Positions 28,674-36,011 of a stretch of DNA of 64,000 bases are shown piece after piece. Origin of the DNA: CAVXNP01 sp963763305. GTDB lineage: Bacteria > Pseudomonadota > Gammaproteobacteria > Xanthomonadales > Rhodanobacteraceae. Numbering within the stretch: position 1 is the stretch's first letter; each line of letters opens with the position of its first letter. Position numbers and translations under genes: made by a program. The notes beneath the pieces are model-generated. The model had not been told where the DNA came from and did not search any database. It saw only the letters and a program-made list of their open reading frames with translations. The stretch lies in NCBI GenBank assembly GCA_963763305.1, contig CAVXNP010000001.1, positions 1,674,001-1,738,000 on the forward strand, given 5' to 3'.

Positions 28674-29360
28674 ATGCCCGTCGAGCTGCCACCACTCAAA
28701 CGCATCCGCTGGAGCCATGCCTACCGCATCGTGCCCAGCCGCTTTCCCCCGGTGGGCCTGTTCGACCGTATTGCCGACCCGGCCGATCTCGACGCGGTGT
28801 TTGCGCTGGAGGCGATGACCAACCCCCGGCTGCGCGAAGAAGCCGGGACGCTGCAGCTGGTTCCGCCGTCGCGCCGCATCAGCGGTCCGGGCAGCACGCC
28901 GGTGATGGCGGCCTTCACCCATCTCAATCCGGAGGGCAGCCGCTTCTCCGATGGCAGCTGGGGCGTGTTCTACGCCGCGCACAGTGTGGCCACGGCGGTG
29001 GAGGAAACGGTCTATCACCGCGAACGGTTTCTGGCGGCCACCGGCGAACCGGCCTGCGAGATCCCGATGCGTTGCTACCGCACCAGCCTCGATTGCAAGC
29101 TGCACGATCTGCGCGGCGGGTGGCGCGAGGTGCACGATCCAGACGTGTATACAGCGGGCGCAAACCTGGCGCGCGTGTTGCGCCAGGCCGGCTCCAATGG
29201 CGTGGTCTACGACAGCGTGCGGCACCCGGGCGGCGAGTGCATCGCCGCCTTCTACCCCGACGTGGTGGCCCCCTGCGTGCAGGCGCAACACCTGACCTAT
29301 CGCTGGGACGGCCAGCGCATTGCGCAGGTGTTCACGGTGCAGGAGTGGAAACGCAGCTGA
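28674..29360 (+). CDS. RES-domain toxin (NAD+ phosphorylase type)
   Basis: 228 residues. The RES fold motifs are present: AYRIVPSRFPP with the conserved Arg, FSDGSWGVFYAAHS with the Tyr, TAVEETVYHRERF with the Glu, and a late Ser/Asn-bearing NGVVYDSVRHPGG. Characterised relatives (MbcT, ParT-like) destroy NAD+ or ADP-ribosylate targets. It is the second gene after the Xre-type antitoxin. The length is at the upper end for the family. Active-site residues look intact, so the toxin is probably functional. A hairpin follows the stop directly. Confidence 0.88.
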   Translation: MPVELPPLKRIRWSHAYRIVPSRFPPVGLFDRIADPADLDAVFALEAMTNPRLREEAGTLQLVPPSRRISGPGSTPVMAAFTHLNPEGSRFSDGSWGVFYAAHSVATAVEETVYHRERFLAATGEPACEIPMRCYRTSLDCKLHDLRGGWREVHDPDVYTAGANLARVLRQAGSNGVVYDSVRHPGGECIAAFYPDVVAPCVQAQHLTYRWDGQRIAQVFTVQEWKRS

Positions 29361-29380
29361 GCGGCACGTCCGTGTGCCGC
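29361..29380. terminator. hairpin between convergent RES and OmpW genes
   Basis: GCGGCAC pairs with GTGCCGC across a 6-base loop, right after the RES stop codon and 17 bases from the OmpW stop on the other strand. No T tract on either side. It probably serves both convergent genes. Confidence 0.5.
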
Positions 29381-29396
29381 CCCGGTTCCGACATCC

Positions 29397-30008
29397 CTAA
29401 AAGCGGTAGCCCATGCTGAGGCCGTAGACCCACGGGTCCACCTTGGCCTTGCCCACCCGCGCGCCGTCGACTTTCACCTCGCCCTCGATGTTGATCCAGC
29501 GCACGTCGGCGGTAACCAGCCAGCGCGGCGACAGCTGCATGTCCAGGCCGGCGTGGGCGGCCGCGCCCCAGCTGCTGTCGATCTTCACCGAGGCGCCCTG
29601 CAACAGGCCCTGGCCGTGGGTGCTGAAAAAGCGCGTGTAGTTCACGCCGGCGCCGACGAACGGCGACACCTTCGCGTCGGGCAGGAAGTGGTAGTTCAGC
29701 CCGAGCACCGGGGGCAGCTGCTTGGTGCTTGCGGCGCGCTGACCATCCAGCTTGATCTCGTGCCTGAAGGGCAGCGCAGCCAGCACCTCCACGCCCCAGC
29801 CCGGCGTGACCAGGTACTCCAGGCTGGCGGTCGGCCGGGTGTCGCTGTCGATGCGGGCCTTCATGCCGGCCAGCTGCCCGTTGTCGGACCGGGGCTGGAC
29901 CACGTGCGCACCGAAGCGGAACAGCCAGGGGGACTCGGCGGCATGGGCGAGCGAGGTGCCGCCGATAGCGAGGGTTGCCGCCATGAGCAGCGGAACGGTG
30001 GGTTTCAT
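29397..30008 (-). CDS. OmpW-family outer-membrane protein
   Basis: 203 residues. A signal peptide (MKPTVPLLMAATLAIGGTSLAHA) precedes an eight-stranded barrel pattern ending in YGLSMGYRF, with the typical OmpW pieces RFGAHVVQPRSDNG, LPPVLGLNYHFLPDAKVSPFVGAGVNYT and WLVTADVRWINI. OmpW proteins form small outer-membrane channels linked to hydrophobic compound uptake and stress. It is convergent with the RES toxin. Upstream, 30009-30396 is a non-coding stretch of 388 bases that contains only a phhA relic (listed) and presumably this gene's promoter; I see nothing else in it. Confidence 0.9.
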   Translation of the reverse strand: MKPTVPLLMAATLAIGGTSLAHAAESPWLFRFGAHVVQPRSDNGQLAGMKARIDSDTRPTASLEYLVTPGWGVEVLAALPFRHEIKLDGQRAASTKQLPPVLGLNYHFLPDAKVSPFVGAGVNYTRFFSTHGQGLLQGASVKIDSSWGAAAHAGLDMQLSPRWLVTADVRWINIEGEVKVDGARVGKAKVDPWVYGLSMGYRF

Positions 30009-30209
30009 GCGAGGGGTCCTTCAGTGGGTGATCGAGCGGGTGGATGCCCGCGGCAGCATTCTCGACAGTTCCCAGCGGCAGGCTCTTGACCGCCGTCAAT
30101 CCGGTCCGCCCGAACGCTGCGACTGCGACCTCCTGCCGCAGCCGGCCCGCATGCGGGCGGACCGCATAGGCGGGCCGTCGTCGCATCTACGGCAGGCAAG
30201 CGGAGTCGG

Positions 30210-30305
30210 CCCCCAGGTCTCAGCGTCCGTCGCCCGACCCGCACGGTTGTCGCGGACGAACAGGCGGTCGGTTCCCAGCACCACGTCGCCGACGGCATGC
30301 GTCGG
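30210..30305 (-). pseudogene. degenerate copy of the 3' end of phhA
   Basis: Ungapped alignment with the true phhA end (31043-31137) gives roughly 70% identity over about 94 bases by eye. Reading minus in one frame, the relic gives THAVGDVVLGTDRLF and then GRATDAET, against THAAGDVLEETDRVF and GWATDADT in phhA. The stop codon is lost (TGA to TGG) and similarity ends abruptly on the 5' side. Nothing upstream encodes the rest of a hydroxylase, so it is a small fossil. It lies on the other side of the SGNH hydrolase gene, same orientation as phhA. Confidence 0.6.
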
Positions 30306-30396
30306 CTACCGTGCCAGGCGTCTTCAGCGCGTTGAGCCCCCACGCGGCGTTGACCCCTCCTTGCCTAGGCTCGTAGGCCGCATCTGCGGAGGCCTC

Positions 30397-31035
30397 ATGC
30401 CTGACCTTTCCCCTTCCGGCGGCGAGGCCGGCGAATTCGTCGAATGGCAGAGCGAGATCGCCGCCTTCGGTGCCATCGACAAGCTCAACCCACCTCCCAT
30501 GGGCGCTGTGCTGTTCGTAGGGAGCTCCTCGATCCGCCTGTGGCATACGCTGGCGGCAGACTTCGCCGAACTGGCCACGCTCAATCGAGGCTTCGGCGGC
30601 TCGCAGATCGCCGACAGCGTGTACTTTGCCCAGCCGCTGGTCGCCCCCTACCGGCCGGCCGCGATCGTGACGTACTTCGGTGGCAACGACCTGGCCGCCA
30701 ACAAGCCGCCGGCGCAGTTGCGCGACGACTTCGCCGCCTTCGTCGGCCAGGCGCGTCGCTACGCCGGACCGGTGCCGATGGCCTATCTGTCGATCAAGCC
30801 CAATCTCTCGCGTCGTGCCCAGTTGCCGCGCATCCGGCAGGCCAACGCACTGATCCGTGCCTGTGCCGCCGAGCGGGAGGTGGACTTCCTCGACGTGCAT
30901 ACGCCCATGCTGGCGGCCGATGGCGAGGCAGACCCGCGTTGGTTCGACGCCGACGGCCTGCATCTGAATGCGCAGGGCTACGCGCTGTGGACCGAAGTGG
31001 TACGCGGCTGGCTGGCGCGCCGGGGCCTGCTCTGA
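30397..31035 (+). CDS. SGNH/GDSL hydrolase
   Basis: 212 residues, no signal peptide, ribosome site GCGGAGG before the ATG. The four SGNH blocks are visible: FVGSSSIRLW (nucleophile Ser), NRGFGGSQIAD (oxyanion Gly), VTYFGGNDLAANK (oxyanion Asn in GxND) and DGLHLNAQGY (Asp and His). Members are esterases or lipases with broad substrates. The gene is inserted between a phhA relic and phhA itself, convergent with phhA (7 bases between stop codons), so it may have moved in after an old duplication. No functional partner is evident. Confidence 0.85.
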   Translation: MPDLSPSGGEAGEFVEWQSEIAAFGAIDKLNPPPMGAVLFVGSSSIRLWHTLAADFAELATLNRGFGGSQIADSVYFAQPLVAPYRPAAIVTYFGGNDLAANKPPAQLRDDFAAFVGQARRYAGPVPMAYLSIKPNLSRRAQLPRIRQANALIRACAAEREVDFLDVHTPMLAADGEADPRWFDADGLHLNAQGYALWTEVVRGWLARRGLL

Positions 31036-31042
31036 GCGGGCC

Positions 31043-31957
31043 TCAGGTGTCGGCGTCGGTGGCCCAGCCCTCGCGGTCGCCGTAGGTGAACACCCGGTCG
31101 GTCTCCTCGAGCACATCCCCCGCGGCATGCGTCGGTCGGTTGGCAATACGCTGGTAGATCGGCGTGAAGTCCGGTGCGGTGGCATCGAACAGCTGCTCGA
31201 AGCTCTCGATCACGAAGTAGGTCTGCTGGTAGGTATCGATGCGGTAGCGCGTGTTCATCACCCGCTCCAGATCGAAACCGATCCGGTTCGGCGAGGGCGA
31301 ATCGAGCGAGTACACCGACTCGCCCTTGGAGCTGACGATGCCGGCGCCGTAGATGCGCAGGCCCTGATCGGTATTGATCAGGCCGAACTCCACCGTGTAC
31401 CAGTACAGCCGGGTCAGGTTCATCAACGCGTCCGGGCCGATGGCGAAGGCCTTCATGCCGCCGCGGCCGTACGCCTGCATGTAGTCGGCGAAGACCGGGT
31501 TCAGCAGCAGCGGCACGTGGCCGAACAGGTCGTGGAACAGGTCCGGCTCGCTCAGGTAATCGAGCTGGTCCGGCTTGCGGATCCACCAGCTGACCGGAAA
31601 CCGGCGGTTGGCCAGGTGGTCGAAGAACACTTCGTCCGGCAGCAGTCCTTCCACCGCCACCAGCTCCCAGCCGGTGGCCGGCCCCAGCACCCGGTTGATG
31701 TCCGAGAACTTCGGGATGCCGCCCTCGCCCAGGCCGCAGCGCCTGACCCCCTCCATGAACTCCTCGCAGGCGCGCCCGGGCAGCATCTCGCACTGGCGCT
31801 GGAACAGCGTGTCCCAGACCTCGTGGTCGGTGCGGCTGTAGCTGTCCCAGGGCTGCTCCACCACGCCGGTGGCATACACCGGCACGTAGCCGCGGTCGGT
31901 CTGCTGGTGTTCCACTTTGCGGGGGGCGCTCGATTCCATGGGTACCTCGTCGTTCAT
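31043..31957 (-). CDS. phhA: phenylalanine-4-hydroxylase
   Basis: 304 residues (286 if the better-spaced ATG at 31939, preceded by GAGG, is used). It hydroxylates phenylalanine to tyrosine with tetrahydropterin, oxygen and iron. The iron ligands are clear: two His in DLFHDLFGHVPLL and Glu in YWYTVEFGL. Core motifs RRFPVSWWIRKPDQLDYL and EPDLFHD match bacterial monomeric enzymes; the regulatory ACT domain of animal enzymes is absent, as expected. It is divergent from an Lrp/AsnC regulator, the arrangement usual in Xanthomonadales, suggesting control by that protein. Confidence 0.95.
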   Translation of the reverse strand: MNDEVPMESSAPRKVEHQQTDRGYVPVYATGVVEQPWDSYSRTDHEVWDTLFQRQCEMLPGRACEEFMEGVRRCGLGEGGIPKFSDINRVLGPATGWELVAVEGLLPDEVFFDHLANRRFPVSWWIRKPDQLDYLSEPDLFHDLFGHVPLLLNPVFADYMQAYGRGGMKAFAIGPDALMNLTRLYWYTVEFGLINTDQGLRIYGAGIVSSKGESVYSLDSPSPNRIGFDLERVMNTRYRIDTYQQTYFVIESFEQLFDATAPDFTPIYQRIANRPTHAAGDVLEETDRVFTYGDREGWATDADT

Positions 31958-32029
31958 GCTCTTCGGTGGTTGGGTCCGCCGGGCCGTCACGGCCATGACA
32001 GGCAGGTCACTGCGAAAAGGTTACGCCGG

Positions 32030-32100
32030 TTTGCACGCATGAAGGTTGTCTTGTTGTGAGTGTTCGGCCAAAACGTGCAATATTCGTGCGTCAAACCTTC
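32030..32100. promoter_or_regulatory. candidate Lrp-type sites between phhA and the regulator gene
   Basis: The divergent intergenic region (31958-32120) holds TTTGCACG (32030-32037) facing CGTGCAAT (32074-32081), and GAAGGTT (32041-32047) facing AACCTTC (32094-32100). These interleaved inverted repeats are in the more AT-rich part of the gap and could be contacts for the Lrp-like protein on both promoters. No consensus was checked. Confidence 0.35.
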
Positions 32101-32120
32101 ACCGAGCGCGTGAACACTGC

Positions 32121-32597
32121 ATGAGTACGCTTGATCGCACCGACCTGCGCCTGCTCGCCGTGTTGCAGGGCGAGGGCCGCATCACCAACGCCGAGCTGGC
32201 CGACCGGGTCAGCCTGTCGCCGTCGGCATGCCTGCGACGGCTGCAGCGGCTGGAGGCCGAGGGCGTGATCACCGGCTATGCCGCGCAGGTTGATCCACAG
32301 GCGGTCGGACTCGGGCTGCAGGCGTTCGTGCGGGTGCAGCTGGTGCGCCACGAGGGCGAGGCGATCGAGCGCTTCGTGCAGCAGGTGGAGCAGTGGGACG
32401 AAGTGGTCGCCTGCCACGCGCTTACCGGTGACATGGACTATCTGCTGCACGTGTATGTGGCAGACCTGGAGCATTTCTCGCGCTTTCTGCTGGATCGGCT
32501 GCTCAACGATGCCGGCGTGGCCGACGCCAATTCCAGCTTCGTGCTGCGCACGGTCAAACGCTCGCCGTCGCTGCCGCTGGCGCACCTGCAGTCATGA
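32121..32597 (+). CDS. Lrp/AsnC-family transcriptional regulator
   Basis: 158 residues. N-terminal winged HTH (LDRTDLRLLAVLQGEGRITNAELADRVSLSPSACLRRLQRLEAEGVI is represented by DRTDLRLLAVLQ and SLSPSACLRRLQRLE) followed by a RAM ligand-binding domain with CHALTGDMDYLLHVYV. Such proteins assemble as octamers and sense amino acids. Being divergent from phhA, it probably senses an aromatic amino acid and controls phhA, as its neighbours in other Xanthomonadales suggest; that is inference. Start codon ATG follows GTGAACACTGC without a strong ribosome site. Confidence 0.9.
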   Translation: MSTLDRTDLRLLAVLQGEGRITNAELADRVSLSPSACLRRLQRLEAEGVITGYAAQVDPQAVGLGLQAFVRVQLVRHEGEAIERFVQQVEQWDEVVACHALTGDMDYLLHVYVADLEHFSRFLLDRLLNDAGVADANSSFVLRTVKRSPSLPLAHLQS

Positions 32598-32637
32598 CAT
32601 GCCCGTTCCGGGTGACTGGCGCTAAACTAGCCGGCTC

Positions 32638-33432
32638 ATGAGTTCCGCGCCCGATACCCCGCCCGACCGATTGCGCCCGCTGCGTTACCTGTGGCGGGTG
32701 CCCTGGTTGCTGTTGCACATCGTGCTGGGTATCGCGCTGTGCGCGTTCATCCTCAGCTGGAACCAGCATCGGGTGATGCGCAACGGGCGCGAGCCGTTCG
32801 CGCACCGGATGATCCGCTGGTGGGCCACCATGTTGTTGCGCATCTTCGGTTTGCGCTCGGTGCGGGTAGGCCAGCCACTGCCCGACCCGGTGCTGTTCGT
32901 GGCCAACCATACCTCCTGGATCGACATCGTGATGGTGCATTCGCAGCGCGCGGCCTGCTTCGTGGCCAAGGCGGAGATTGCGCGCTGGCCGCTGGTCGGC
33001 TGGATGGCCGCCAATGGCGGCACCATCTTCCATCGCCGCGGCAGCAATCATTCGCTGTCCTCGGTGATGCAGGTGATGGTGGAGCGGCTGCGCGCCGGCC
33101 GTTCGGTGGCGGTGTTCCCCGAAGGCGGTACCGGCCACAACGGCGTGCTGAAGGTGTTCCACGCGCGCATCTTCCAGGCCGCGCTGGATGCCCCCGCGCC
33201 GGTACAGCCGGTGGCCCTGTGCTTTGCTCGGCACGGCCGGCGGGTGGTCGATGCGGGCTTCCGCGAGGGCGAGAACTTCCTGCAGAACCTGCTGCGCATG
33301 CTGGGCGAGGCGCCGCTGGAGGCGCAGGTGCATTTCCTGGCACCGGTGCCGGCGATGGTGGACGCGCGCAAGCGCATGGCCGAACAGGCGCGTGAGCGGA
33401 TCGCCCAGGCGCTGGACCAGAGCAGCCCATGA
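32638..33432 (+). CDS. 1-acyl-sn-glycerol-3-phosphate acyltransferase-like (PlsC family)
   Basis: 264 residues. One N-terminal membrane segment (LLLHIVLGIALCAFIL) and the PlsC motifs ANHTSWID (HX4D), GTIFHRRG and FPEGGTGHNG are present. The family adds acyl chains to lysophosphatidate or related lipids at the inner-membrane surface. It overlaps the next hydrolase gene by 4 bases (ATGA), so both are cotranslated. The pair PlsC-like plus YheT-like suggests lipid remodelling, but the exact acceptor is not certain. Confidence 0.87.
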   Translation: MSSAPDTPPDRLRPLRYLWRVPWLLLHIVLGIALCAFILSWNQHRVMRNGREPFAHRMIRWWATMLLRIFGLRSVRVGQPLPDPVLFVANHTSWIDIVMVHSQRAACFVAKAEIARWPLVGWMAANGGTIFHRRGSNHSLSSVMQVMVERLRAGRSVAVFPEGGTGHNGVLKVFHARIFQAALDAPAPVQPVALCFARHGRRVVDAGFREGENFLQNLLRMLGEAPLEAQVHFLAPVPAMVDARKRMAEQARERIAQALDQSSP

Positions 33433-34433
33433 CGCTGCCCACCGGAAAGGATTTCCGGCCGCCCTGGCCCCTTCGCAGCGGTCATCTGCAGACGATGCTG
33501 TCCTCCAGCGGCGTGCGGCGCATGCTGTTGCCGTCCAGGGCGCGCACCGTCGCGGTGGGTGCGCAGCCGGTGGTGGTCGATGGCGGTGACGGCGTGCGCC
33601 TGACCGGCGCGTTTACCGCGCAGACCGTGCAGCAACGACCGCGCGGTCTGGCGGTGCTGTTCCACGGCTGGGAGGGCAGCGTCGATTCCACCTACGTGCT
33701 GCAGACCGGAAGCCGCCTGCTGGCCGACGGCTGGGACGTGTTCCGGCTGAACTTTCGCGACCATGGCGACAGCGGACGGCTGAACGAGGCCTTGTTCCAC
33801 TCCTGTCGCATCGACGAGGTGGTGCACGCGCTGGGCGACATCGCGCGGCGCTGGCCCGCGCGGCCCATCGCCCTGGCCGGTTTCTCGCTGGGCGGCAATT
33901 TTGCCCTGCGCGCGGCCCTGCGTGCGCCGGAGGCCGGCATTCCGTTGAGCTACGCGTTGGCGATATGCCCGATCATCGATCCGGCCGAGGGCCTGTTCTC
34001 GCTGGAAGAAACCGCGCCGTGGATCTACCAGGCGTACTTCATGCACAAGTGGCGCCGCTCGCTGCAGGCCAAGCAGGCGGCGTTCCCCGAGCACGAGTAT
34101 TTCGAACTGGCCGAACTGCGCCAGAGCCTGCGCGGGCTGACCGAGTCACTGGTCAAGCGGCATACCGACTTCGGCTCGCTGGAGGCGTACCTGGACGGTT
34201 ACTCGGTGGCGGGCGACGCACTGGCCGCCATGCGGATACCGGCCACCATCTTCACCGCCCGCGATGATCCGGTGATACCGGTCAACGCCTTCGAGCAACT
34301 TCAGCTGCCACCGAACATCGAGCTGGACATCGCCGCCTACGGCGGCCACTGCGGTTTCATCCGCGGCCCGGGCATGACCAGCTTCACCGACGACTACATT
34401 GCCGCCCGCTTCAACGCCATCGCCGAGGGCTGA
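33429..34433 (+). CDS. YheT-family alpha/beta hydrolase
   Basis: 334 residues. Family start FRPPWPLRSGHLQTMLSS is typical of YheT. Catalytic residues: Ser in AGFSLGGNFA, Asp in FTARDDPVIP, His in YGGHCGF. The oxyanion region is LFHGWEGSVDSTYV. These proteins are cytosolic or membrane-associated esterases, probably acting on acyl lipids. Its ATG overlaps the stop of the acyltransferase gene. The 2OG oxygenase gene lies convergent, 24 bases away. Confidence 0.9.
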   Translation: MTLPTGKDFRPPWPLRSGHLQTMLSSSGVRRMLLPSRARTVAVGAQPVVVDGGDGVRLTGAFTAQTVQQRPRGLAVLFHGWEGSVDSTYVLQTGSRLLADGWDVFRLNFRDHGDSGRLNEALFHSCRIDEVVHALGDIARRWPARPIALAGFSLGGNFALRAALRAPEAGIPLSYALAICPIIDPAEGLFSLEETAPWIYQAYFMHKWRRSLQAKQAAFPEHEYFELAELRQSLRGLTESLVKRHTDFGSLEAYLDGYSVAGDALAAMRIPATIFTARDDPVIPVNAFEQLQLPPNIELDIAAYGGHCGFIRGPGMTSFTDDYIAARFNAIAEG

Positions 34434-34457
34434 GCCGCGGCGGGCCGGCGTTCCGGA

Positions 34458-35072
34458 TCAGCCAGACCGGCCAAACGGGTGCTGCCGCATCCAGCAGGCG
34501 ATACTGAGGCGCTCGCGGCGGGCCGGAAGCACTTCGTGCTCGAACCGTGCCGAAAGGAACAGCGCCAGCGTGCCCGCGTGCGGGTACAGGTCGGTGCTGC
34601 TGCCGTCACCCAGGTAAAGGCGCAGGGCGCCGCCGTCGGCCTGGTTCCAGTCCGCGTTGAGATAGAACACCGCCGACACCACCCGGGCGTCCGATGCACG
34701 CAGGCAGTCGAGGTGCCGCGCATAGCCGGCGCCGGGACGGTACACCGCGTAATGCGCTTCGTGCGCCACCAGCCCCAGCATCAGTTGCCGGCTCAGCGAC
34801 TGCCGCAGCGCGGCGATGCGCCCGTTGAAGGCCTGTTGTGGCCGGCTCGGCGCGTCGGGCTCGAACCAGCGGGTCTGATCGCCGCGCAATGGCGTGCTCT
34901 GGTGGCTGGCACCGGTGCGCGCCGGCTGCAGTTGCCGCGCCTCGTACAGGTCACGGCATTCACCGGCCAGCGCCCGGGTCTGCGCCATCGAGAGCAAGCC
35001 GGGCAGCTGGCACCAGCCGGTGTCGGCCAGCGCCGCGGCAGCGGTCGTGAACAGCGAGGTGCGGGCGGGCAT
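34458..35072 (-). CDS. 2-oxoglutarate/Fe(II)-dependent oxygenase (SM-20/PKHD type)
   Basis: 204 residues. The double-stranded beta-helix iron site is visible: HxD in YARHLDCL, distal His in RFEHEVLPA and the 2-oxoglutarate-binding Arg in RRERLSIACWMR. The stretch HYAVYRPGAGYARH and FYLNADWNQADGGALRLYL is usual in the prolyl-hydroxylase-like group. Substrate unknown; relatives hydroxylate ribosomal or EF-Tu residues. The upstream 197 bases (35073-35269) hold no gene; a 7-bp hairpin CCGGCCC/GGGCCGG lies at 35141-35158. Confidence 0.85.
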   Translation of the reverse strand: MPARTSLFTTAAAALADTGWCQLPGLLSMAQTRALAGECRDLYEARQLQPARTGASHQSTPLRGDQTRWFEPDAPSRPQQAFNGRIAALRQSLSRQLMLGLVAHEAHYAVYRPGAGYARHLDCLRASDARVVSAVFYLNADWNQADGGALRLYLGDGSSTDLYPHAGTLALFLSARFEHEVLPARRERLSIACWMRQHPFGRSG

Positions 35073-35269
35073 GGCGCGGTGGTCCGGAAGCGAGGGCCGC
35101 TCCCGTCGATGTCGGCGGGGAGCGAGGGTGCCAGACCAGGCCGGCCCGACCGGGCCGGTGCGCAGCCGGACCGGCTGCCGCGCCGTCGCTGGTGGACCAG
35201 TACCAGGGTGGGGGGACCGGCAGCATACGCCCGGCGCGTACCTTGCGGTGACCGCGGCGGTGAGCTCGT

Positions 35270-35503
35270 TCAGCCGCGCTTCGTGCGCAGCGGATCGAGC
35301 AGGCTGGCCAGGCCGTTGTGGTCCAGCTCCAGCATCAGCGCCAGCAAACGGCCCAGCTCCCCGGGTGGAAAGCCCTGGCGCGCGAACCAGGCCAGGTAGG
35401 CCCCGGGAAGGTCGGCCAGCAAGCGACCCTGGTACTTGCCGAACGGCATGCGCACGGTGACCAGGCGCTGCAGGTCCTGCGCCTGCATCGGTTCCTCGCG
35501 CAT
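35270..35503 (-). CDS. DUF3820-family small protein
   Basis: 77 residues (or 72 from the ATG at 35488). The motif VRMPFGKYQGRLLADLP, then YLAWFARQGFPPGELG, is the whole DUF3820 signature; in other proteins this short domain accompanies exonucleases. Alone it is a small soluble protein of unknown role, in Pseudomonas reported as quorum-regulated. Its ATG is 7 bases from the stop of the VOC gene upstream, so the two are likely cotranscribed. Confidence 0.8.
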   Translation of the reverse strand: MREEPMQAQDLQRLVTVRMPFGKYQGRLLADLPGAYLAWFARQGFPPGELGRLLALMLELDHNGLASLLDPLRTKRG

Positions 35504-35510
35504 CAGGCGC

Positions 35511-35933
35511 TCACCTGGCGAACAGCCGGCTCGGATCGGCGAATGCCTTGAACTCCAGCGCGTTGCCGCTGGGGTCGAGCAGGAACATGGTGGCCTGCTC
35601 CCCGACCTGGCCGCGGAAGCGCACATGCGGCTCGACCACGAACGCGGTGCCGGCGGCGCGCAACCGGTCGGCCAGCGTCTGCCACTGGTCCATCGGCAGG
35701 ACCAGCCCGAAGTGGCGCACCGGCACCGCGTCGCCGTCGACGTCCTGGGTGACTACCGGTTGCGCTTCGGCCGGCGCCAGGTGCGCCACGATCTGATGCC
35801 CGTGGAAGTCGAAGTCGACCCAGTGCTCGCTGCTGCGCCCCTCCGGGCAGCCCAGCAGTGCGCCGTAGAAGGCGCGGGCGCAGGCCAGCGAATGGACCGG
35901 GAAGGCGAGGTGGAACGGCGGTGGCGAGGACAT
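35511..35933 (-). CDS. VOC-family (glyoxalase/bleomycin-resistance fold) protein
   Basis: 140 residues with one paired beta-alpha-beta-beta-beta repeat: HLAFPVHSLACARAFYGALLG at the start, HWVDFDFHGHQIVAHL, then HFGLVLPMDQW and FLLDPSGNALEFKAF. Metal ligands His and Glu are in the usual places (HLAF, QIVAHL, HFGL, LEFK). Family functions range from isomerases to dioxygenases and resistance proteins; substrate cannot be assigned. It precedes the DUF3820 gene on the same strand. Confidence 0.87.
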   Translation of the reverse strand: MSSPPPFHLAFPVHSLACARAFYGALLGCPEGRSSEHWVDFDFHGHQIVAHLAPAEAQPVVTQDVDGDAVPVRHFGLVLPMDQWQTLADRLRAAGTAFVVEPHVRFRGQVGEQATMFLLDPSGNALEFKAFADPSRLFAR

Positions 35934-36011
35934 CGGTGATCCGGCGGGGAGCGGGGCTGCACAGCATTGGACGTTCACCGTGGCCGGGTCAACCGCGGCT
36001 ATGCTGGGCGC

